Below, piece by piece: positions 59,127 through 64,000 of a DNA stretch of 64,000 bases (position 1 is the stretch's first letter; the number at the start of each line of letters is the position of its first letter). Source of the DNA: Herbiconiux moechotypicola. GTDB taxonomy: Bacteria; Actinomycetota; Actinomycetes; Actinomycetales; Microbacteriaceae. Under the pieces are notes generated by a model, which had not been told where the DNA came from, ran no database searches, and saw nothing but the letters and a program-made list of their open reading frames with translations. The position numbers and the translations under genes were made by a program. The stretch spans positions 124,001 to 188,000 of the forward strand of contig NZ_JANLCN010000006.1 of the NCBI RefSeq assembly GCF_024979255.1, written 5' to 3'.

Positions 59127-59767
59127 CCACCACCGCCCTCCGCGAGGGGCGCCACCGTGCCGCGACCGGCCCGCACGCCCCGAAACCTCTGCAGCACGTG
59201 GGCCTCCCCGCCGCAGGAGCGAGTCTGCTGCACTACCTGGCCGTGAGCCTCAGCGCCGCCGCCCTCATCCTGGTTCTGCTGCTCGCGGTCGCCACCGTGC
59301 TCGTCCCCGCGGCCGTCGGCGGACGCCCGCTCACCGTGCTCACCCAGTCGATGGAACCGACCCTCCCGCCCGGCACCCTCGTGATCGTGCGGCCCGAGGC
59401 GGCAGCCGACATCCGCCTCGGCGACGTGCTCACCTACCAGCTGGTGTCGGGGGAGCCGGCCGTGGTGAGCCACCGCGTCGTGGGGAAGACGGTCTCCACC
59501 GACGGCTCCACCACCTTCGTCACGCGGGGCGACAACAACGACGTCGCCGACGAGAAGCCGGTCCAGGAGGTGCAGATCGTGGGCACGGTCTGGTACAGCG
59601 TGCCCCTGCTCGGGTGGGTGAACACCGCCGTGAACGGGGAGGCGCGCGGCGTCATCGTGCCCGTCGCCGTGGCGCTGCTGTTCGGCTACGCGGGCTGGAC
59701 CGTGCTCTCGACGGTTCTCGAACGACGGCGGCGACGACGAGAGCGGCCCGTCACCCTGCCCGTCTGA
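59123..59767 (+). CDS. sipW: SipW-type (S26B) signal peptidase I
   Basis: 214 residues. One N-terminal and one C-terminal membrane helix flank a peptidase S26B domain. The nucleophile is Ser76 in LTQSMEPTLPPGTLVIV, and the general base position is His117 in VSHRVVG, the archaeal/ER/SipW pattern, rather than the Lys of ordinary LepB. The GDNN box (RGDNNDVADEKPV) is present. GTG 59123 overlaps the gene 4 stop (GTGA). It should process the alternate-type signals of the upstream proteins. Confidence 0.93.
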   Translation: MTTTALREGRHRAATGPHAPKPLQHVGLPAAGASLLHYLAVSLSAAALILVLLLAVATVLVPAAVGGRPLTVLTQSMEPTLPPGTLVIVRPEAAADIRLGDVLTYQLVSGEPAVVSHRVVGKTVSTDGSTTFVTRGDNNDVADEKPVQEVQIVGTVWYSVPLLGWVNTAVNGEARGVIVPVAVALLFGYAGWTVLSTVLERRRRRRERPVTLPV

Positions 59768-59768
59768 C

Positions 59769-59801
59769 CGACCTGGCGGCTTTCAGCCGGGCAGGTCGTT
59801 T
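59769..59801 (+). terminator. Terminator of the SipW-type operon
   Basis: CGACCTG (59769-59775) pairs with CAGGTCG (59792-59798), with an inner CGGCT/AGCCG pair around a TTC loop and TTT after the stem. It lies two bases after the signal peptidase stop. Confidence 0.7.
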
Positions 59802-59824
59802 CGGCTGGCTATGATGTCCAGGCC

Positions 59825-61999
59825 ATGAAGTCGTCCCTCCGTCACGACGTGCAGGGACTCCGTGCCCTCGCCGTCGCCGCCGTCATCCTCTGTCACGTCA
59901 CCGGCTGGCCGCGCGGCGGCTTCGCGGGGGTCGACGTGTTCTTCGTCGTCTCCGGGTTCCTCATCACCGGTCTCCTGCTGCGCGAGGCCGACGACACGGG
60001 CCGGGTGTCGCTCGGCGCCTTCGCCCTGCGCAGATTGAAGCGCATCGCTCCGGCATCGCTGCTCGTCATCGCCGCCACCCTCGCCGCGGCCTGGTTCCTG
60101 TTCAACCAGGCGCGCTTCGCGTCGACCCTCGCCGACGGCGTCTCGGCCGTGCTGCTCGTGTCGAACTGGCGCTTCGCCCTCGAGGGCACCGACTACTTCG
60201 CGTCGGAGGCGGCGGTGTCGCCGCTGCAGCACCTCTGGTCGCTCTCGGTCGAGGAGCAGTTCTACCTCGTGCTGCCCCTCGTGGTGCTGGCGGTGGTCGC
60301 GCTCACTGCGCCGGTGCGGGATGCTCGCGGCCGGCGGCGGGCACGGGGTGTGGCGCTCGGTGCGGTGGTCGGGATGCTCGTGGCCGCGTCGTTCGGGTTC
60401 GCCCTGTGGCAGAGCGCGTCGGCGCCCACGGTCGCCTACTTCTCCACCCTCACGCGCGTGTGGGAGCTCGGAGCGGGCGCGCTGCTCGCCGTCGTGGCCC
60501 CGGCGGTCGCCTGGGTGTTCGGTCGCGTCGGCACGGCGGGGCGAGCCGTCGTCGGCTGGGCGGGGTTCGCGGGCGTGGTCGCGTCGTTCGTGCTGCTCGA
60601 CGAGACGGTGCCGTTCCCGGGCCCGTGGGCGCTCGCGCCCGTTCTCGCGACCCTGGCCGTGCTGGCGGCCGGCATCGGCGCATCCGCTCACCGCTACCTG
60701 CTGCCGATCGCCAACCCGGTCACGACGGCGGTCGGCACCCTGTCGTACTCGCTGTACCTGTGGCACTTTCCCGTGCTCGTGTTCCTTGTCATGCTGCTCC
60801 CGGCCGGCACGCAGACGACGCTCATCGTGCTGGGGGTGACCGTGGTGGTGTCGGTGCTCGGCTACCTGCTGGTCGAGCAGCCGCTGCACCGGATGCCCGT
60901 GGGGCCGTCGAGGGTGCGGCTCGACCGGGGCGACGCCGCGGAGCGATGGGTGGCGTGGCGCGAGCGCTTCGGTGCCCAGGTGATGCTCTCGGGCGCGGCG
61001 CTCGTGGTGGTGGTGATCGCCTCGACCGTCGTGGTGCAGCTGGCGCTCAAGGGGGAGGGACCGCTCCAGCTGGCCTCGCCCGCCCAGGCCGTGCCCGCAT
61101 CCGGTGCGGGGTCGGGTGCGGGCGGCGCGGCGCCCGCTCCAGCCGAGAACCCCGAGGTCGCGCTGCAGGCGGAGCTCTGGGCGGCGGCCTCGGCGACGGC
61201 CTGGCCCACCGATCTCTCGCCCTCGCTCGATGCAGCGATCGCGGAGACCTCGAGCCGCAATCCGGCGGCGGGTTGCTTCGACGTGGGGTCGACTCCGGAT
61301 GCGTCGGCCTGCACCTGGGGGAGCGGCGACGCCCCGCACCGGCTCGTGCTCGTGGGCGACTCGACGGCGCTCGCCTACGCTCCGGCGTTCCGGCGGATCG
61401 CCGACGACAGCGGTGGGCAGTGGCGGGTAACCGCCGTGGGGCTCTACGGCTGCCGGTTCACGACGGTCGACGTGCAGAACGACGGTGCCGGTGTGACCGA
61501 GGCCTGCCCGCAGCGGAAGGCCGATGTGGCGGCGATGGTGCGAGACCTGCAGCCCGATCTGGTGGTGGTCTCGAACGCCTTCGCGCTCGGTACGAGCACC
61601 GCCCGGCAGCCGCTCGGAGTGGGCGATCTCGTCTCGGCGACCCTGGCCGAGACCGCGCAGTACGGTCTGCCCGGCCGTGTCGTCTACCTCGCGCCTCCGC
61701 CGCTCGGGGCCGACCTCGGCACGTGCTACTCGCCCGTCAAGAGTCCGCAGGACTGCAACGCGGGTATCGACCAGACCTGGTACGACTTCGAGTCGGCCAC
61801 GGAGGCGGCCGTCGCCGCGGCGGGCACCGGCGACCATGTTGTGGGATCGCTCGGCTTCAGTTGCGCGGAAGGCTATTGCCCGGCGTTCGCGGGCACGGTG
61901 CCCACCAAGTACGACAGCGTGCACATCACGCCGGAGTATGCGGAGCGGATCGCCTCCTCGATCCGGTGGGAGCTGGTGCAGCAGGGGTTGATGCAGTAA
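59825..61999 (+). CDS. Membrane acyltransferase with C-terminal SGNH domain (OatA-like)
   Basis: 724 residues. Acyltransferase-3 domain with about ten helices: HDVQGLRALAVAAVILCH, GFAGVDVFFVVSGFLITG, LQHLWSLSVEEQFYLVLPL. A linker of about 60 Ala/Pro-rich residues leads to an extracytoplasmic SGNH hydrolase domain with Ser513 in LVGDSTALAY and Asp697-x2-His700 in YDSVHIT. Such proteins O-acetylate peptidoglycan or surface polysaccharide. TATGAT lies 9 bases before the ATG. It follows the SipW operon terminator, so it is a separate unit. Confidence 0.92.
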   Translation: MKSSLRHDVQGLRALAVAAVILCHVTGWPRGGFAGVDVFFVVSGFLITGLLLREADDTGRVSLGAFALRRLKRIAPASLLVIAATLAAAWFLFNQARFASTLADGVSAVLLVSNWRFALEGTDYFASEAAVSPLQHLWSLSVEEQFYLVLPLVVLAVVALTAPVRDARGRRRARGVALGAVVGMLVAASFGFALWQSASAPTVAYFSTLTRVWELGAGALLAVVAPAVAWVFGRVGTAGRAVVGWAGFAGVVASFVLLDETVPFPGPWALAPVLATLAVLAAGIGASAHRYLLPIANPVTTAVGTLSYSLYLWHFPVLVFLVMLLPAGTQTTLIVLGVTVVVSVLGYLLVEQPLHRMPVGPSRVRLDRGDAAERWVAWRERFGAQVMLSGAALVVVVIASTVVVQLALKGEGPLQLASPAQAVPASGAGSGAGGAAPAPAENPEVALQAELWAAASATAWPTDLSPSLDAAIAETSSRNPAAGCFDVGSTPDASACTWGSGDAPHRLVLVGDSTALAYAPAFRRIADDSGGQWRVTAVGLYGCRFTTVDVQNDGAGVTEACPQRKADVAAMVRDLQPDLVVVSNAFALGTSTARQPLGVGDLVSATLAETAQYGLPGRVVYLAPPPLGADLGTCYSPVKSPQDCNAGIDQTWYDFESATEAAVAAAGTGDHVVGSLGFSCAEGYCPAFAGTVPTKYDSVHITPEYAERIASSIRWELVQQGLMQ

Positions 62000-62018
62000 C
62001 TTAGCCGTGTGGCTAAGT
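61997..62018. promoter_or_regulatory. ArsR autoregulatory palindrome on the start codon
   Basis: ACTTAGCC (61999-62006)-GTGT-GGCTAAGT (62011-62018) is a perfect 8-bp inverted repeat. It overlaps the -10 hexamer TAACTT (61997-62002, partly the stop codon of the previous gene) and the GTG start at 62009. This layout fits simple autorepression by the encoded ArsR protein. Confidence 0.75.
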
Positions 62019-62419
62019 ATGTGGCGGAAGCCGGGGAAGTCGATCGAGCAGTCGATCTCGACCGAGTCTTCGGCGCGCTCGCCGATCCCACTCGCCGGGC
62101 GGTGGTGCGGAGGCTCGGCCGTGGTTCGGCCAGCGTGACCGAGCTGGCGGAGCCGTTCGGCATGGCGCTGCCGTCGTTCCTCAAGCACGTGCAGGTGCTC
62201 GAGCGCAGCGGATGCATCGCCACGCGCAAGGTCGGGCGCACGCGTGTGTGCACCCTCGAGCCGAGGGTGGTGGTCGTCGCCGAGGACTGGCTCCGGCGCG
62301 AGCGGGCCGACTGGGAAGCCCGCACCGATCGTCTCGAGCACTTCGTGCTGGGCGAGCTGGCCGAGCTCGGGCAAGGTCAGGCTTCCGATGCATCCGCCGA
62401 CCGAGAGGACACCCCATGA
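62009..62419 (+). CDS. ArsR family transcriptional regulator
   Basis: 136 residues. Winged helix with VFGALADPTRRAVVRRLGRGSASVTELAEPFGMALPSFLKHVQVLERSGCIATRKVGRTRVCTL. It lacks the paired Cys of metal sensors and belongs to the group coupled to SRPBCC (AHSA1) proteins. GTG 62009 lies 6 bases after TAACTT, so it is probably leaderless. Its stop overlaps the SRPBCC gene start. Confidence 0.92.
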   Translation: MAKYVAEAGEVDRAVDLDRVFGALADPTRRAVVRRLGRGSASVTELAEPFGMALPSFLKHVQVLERSGCIATRKVGRTRVCTLEPRVVVVAEDWLRRERADWEARTDRLEHFVLGELAELGQGQASDASADREDTP

Positions 62420-62907
62420 CCAACCCCGCACCGCTGCACCCCGTCGACCCGGAGCGCGACCTCACGATCTCGCGCCTCATCCGCGCACCGCGTGCATCCG
62501 TGTGGCGGGCCTGGGCCGATCCACGTCGCCTGGAGCAGTGGTGGCTGCCGGCGCCGGCGACCTGCCGGGTGGAGGAGCTGGAGCTCTGGCCCGGCGGGGC
62601 GTTCGAGACGCGCATGAGCGACGACGGCCGGGAGTTCGGGCCGCACATCAGCGGCTGCATCCTCGTCGCCGAGCCCGAGGAGCGGCTCGTGTTCACGAAT
62701 GCGCTGACGGGTGGCTGGCGGCCGGCGCAGGGGTTTATGACCGCGGTGATGACGTTCGAGGCGGTGCCCGAGGGAACGATCTACTCGGCGCGGGTTCTGC
62801 ACGGCACGAGGGTCGACCGCGACCTGCACGCGGAGGCGGGATTCGCCGAGGGGTGGGGCACTGTGCTCGGGCAGTTGGCCGAACAGCTGGAGGGGCGGAC
62901 GGACTAG
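62416..62907 (+). CDS. SRPBCC (AHSA1-like) domain protein
   Basis: 163 residues. The START-like fold shows LTISRLIRAPRASVWRAWADPRRLEQWWLPAPATC at the front, EELELWPGGAFETRM in the middle and GWGTVLGQLAEQLE as the closing helix. This family binds hydrophobic ligands; the ligand is unknown. ATG 62416 overlaps the ArsR stop (ATGA), a recurring ArsR-SRPBCC pair in actinobacteria. Confidence 0.92.
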   Translation: MTNPAPLHPVDPERDLTISRLIRAPRASVWRAWADPRRLEQWWLPAPATCRVEELELWPGGAFETRMSDDGREFGPHISGCILVAEPEERLVFTNALTGGWRPAQGFMTAVMTFEAVPEGTIYSARVLHGTRVDRDLHAEAGFAEGWGTVLGQLAEQLEGRTD

Positions 62908-63003
62908 CGGCCGGGCGGGCCGGTGAAGCGGGCGGCGGTGTGACGGTAGGCGGTGTTGGCGGTCGGCGGTCGGTCGACCTGCCCCGCGCGACGCGCCCAT
63001 GCG

Positions 63004-63657
63004 CTAGCGGGTGGGGTCGGCGGCACCGGCGCGGCGAGCGGCGCGGCGTTCTCGTCGTGACATCCGCCGCCATCGTTCCTGTTCGGCGGCGAGCGCGTCG
63101 GCGGCTCGTCGTGAGCGCTCCGATCGGCGGTCGCGCCAGGCGGCCACCTCGGTCTCGACGTCGCGGGTGGGGGTGATGACCGGTGGGCCGCCGAGCAGCT
63201 GGCGGCGCGCCTCGATGACGCGGCGGTTGAAGTCGTGGAGGGTGTCTCGCACCTCGCGCTCGGTGTGGAGGCGGTCGAGCCGGTCGTCGAGTTCGGCGTG
63301 CTCGGTGCGGAGGGTGAGGGCGGGTGGTCCCAGGCCGGTGAGCTGCTCGCGTTCGATCTTGCGGCGGATCCACCAGTCGGGATCGTGGCTGGGCCCCAGC
63401 CCGGTGAGGGGTTTCCCGGCGCCGGGGAGGTCGTCGAAGTCGCCGCGGCGCATGGCCTGCCGGATCTGGATCTCCACGAAGTGGGCTCGCTGATCGGCGG
63501 TGGGGGAGCCTGCTTGGCTGCCGATCGGCTCGCGGGCGTCGGGTGCGGCCGCGTCGCCGGTCGCCTCTGTGCTGGAGCTCGACTCGTGGTCGAGTCGCGT
63601 CACCCGGTATCGCGCGGCGTGGAGGCGCGAGTCGCAGGGTTCGCGCGGTGCGGCCAT
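63004..63657 (-). CDS. DUF1992 (DnaJ homologue subfamily C28-like) protein
   Basis: 217 residues. The conserved DUF1992 block is FVEIQIRQAMRRGDFDDLPGAGKPL...DPDWWIRRKIERE (about residues 60-105). A charged helical region then runs to the C-terminus (HDFNRRVIEARRQLLGGPPV), ending in an Arg-rich tail. The function is unknown. TAGGCT lies exactly 6 bases before the ATG. Confidence 0.88.
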   Translation of the reverse strand: MAAPREPCDSRLHAARYRVTRLDHESSSSTEATGDAAAPDAREPIGSQAGSPTADQRAHFVEIQIRQAMRRGDFDDLPGAGKPLTGLGPSHDPDWWIRRKIEREQLTGLGPPALTLRTEHAELDDRLDRLHTEREVRDTLHDFNRRVIEARRQLLGGPPVITPTRDVETEVAAWRDRRSERSRRAADALAAEQERWRRMSRRERRAARRAGAADPTR

Positions 63658-63769
63658 GTCTCCAGCCTAGGTCGGCGGAGTGGGTCGTGGTCTCGGGTGG
63701 GTCAGGAATCACCGGATGCGGATGCGGATGCGGGGCCGGGGGTGGGGCGGGTCGGCTCCCGGGTGCGGG

Positions 63770-64000
63770 TCACGCCGGAGTGCCTCGCAGGTAGGCATCG
63801 ACCAGGAGCGGCCCACGGATGTCGCGCACGGTGTCGATCAGCCGTTCGACGAGACGTTCGGACACCGTCGAGGCCGCGAGGTCGAACGGACCGAGCAGGG
63901 GGAGCCCACCGCAGCGGATGCGCACCACCTCCCAGCCGACCGCGCGCAGCAGGCGGTCCTTGCGTCGGTCGACAGGCAGCCGGGAGCCGAGATGCTCCAG
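63770..64000 (-). CDS. Unidentified protein, C-terminal 76 residues only
   Basis: The frame is open from the window end to the TGA at 63770-63772. The visible part reads SRLPVDRRKDRLLRAVGWEV followed by VRI and a long C-terminal helix. The RRKDRLLRAVGWEVVRI pattern is like the closing part of DUF559/Vsr-type PD-(D/E)XK nuclease-like proteins, where D-x-x-R-x(3)-L-x(3)-G-(W/Y)-x-V-x-R is conserved. This is only a suggestion, since the catalytic part lies outside the window. Confidence 0.5.
   Translation of the reverse strand: MEHLGSRLPVDRRKDRLLRAVGWEVVRIRCGGLPLLGPFDLAASTVSERLVERLIDTVRDIRGPLLVDAYLRGTPA

Noticed and set aside
62908-63003. Possible gene or regulatory site between SRPBCC and DUF1992 genes
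   Set aside because: Only GGCGGT-rich low-complexity sequence without a frame, hairpin or promoter pattern.

Overview
This is high-GC DNA from an actinomycete, most likely a member of the Microbacteriaceae. The evidence is the strong G/C preference at third codon positions, frequent GTG starts, many 4-base ATGA/GTGA gene overlaps, apparently leaderless genes with a TANNNT hexamer exactly 6 bases before the start codon, and typical actinobacterial families (UPF0182, DUF4287, alternate-type signal peptide proteins, LAxTG-type wall anchors). No phage, insertion sequence, CRISPR array or rRNA is visible. Almost the whole window is coding, and no stretch above about 300 bases is empty.

Layout. 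1-2.6 kb: the 3' part of a UPF0182 membrane protein, an initiator tRNA, a strong terminator and a 5'-truncated GGDEF remnant. 3-13.7 kb: housekeeping and scattered metabolic genes: DUF1254/DUF1214 protein with a LuxR-type regulator, a GNAT/YbjQ divergent pair, sufS-sufU, a GH63-like glucosidase, an EamA transporter and a small His/Asp-repeat membrane protein. 13.7-30.3 kb: a coherent accessory block of four luciferase-like (LLM) flavin monooxygenases, an O-acetylhomoserine sulfhydrylase, an alpha/beta hydrolase, a five-gene oligopeptide-type ABC importer, an aromatic-ring-type FAD monooxygenase and a MocR regulator. It reads as uptake and oxidative cleavage of an organic (probably sulfur-containing) compound with recapture of the sulfur.

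30.4-34.6 kb: a secreted wall-anchored M28 peptidase, a secreted GH14 beta-amylase and a GAP-family membrane protein. 34.7-39.3 kb: a four-gene translationally coupled operon (F390-synthetase-like adenylating enzyme, SDR, KAS III, cytochrome P450), an unassigned acyl biosynthetic cassette. 39.4-44.4 kb: a Zn alcohol dehydrogenase, a carbon-nitrogen hydrolase, an aminotransferase and an HtrA-type protease. 44.6-48.9 kb: a cell-envelope glycopolymer cluster (two GT2 enzymes, a CDP-alcohol phosphatidyltransferase, a TagF-like polymerase).

48.9-55.9 kb: a tiny LAQTG-anchored protein, EcsC, acetolactate decarboxylase with a MOSC protein, a Qor2/QorR-like redox pair, a class IV aminotransferase and a CYTH-CHAD protein. 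56.0-59.8 kb: an operon of exported proteins with SipW-type signal sequences together with their own SipW-type signal peptidase, preceded by a long operator-like palindrome. I consider this the best candidate for an under-described surface-structure system. 59.8-64 kb: an OatA-like acyltransferase, an ArsR/SRPBCC pair with an operator on the start codon, a DUF1992 protein and the 3' end of an unidentified gene.
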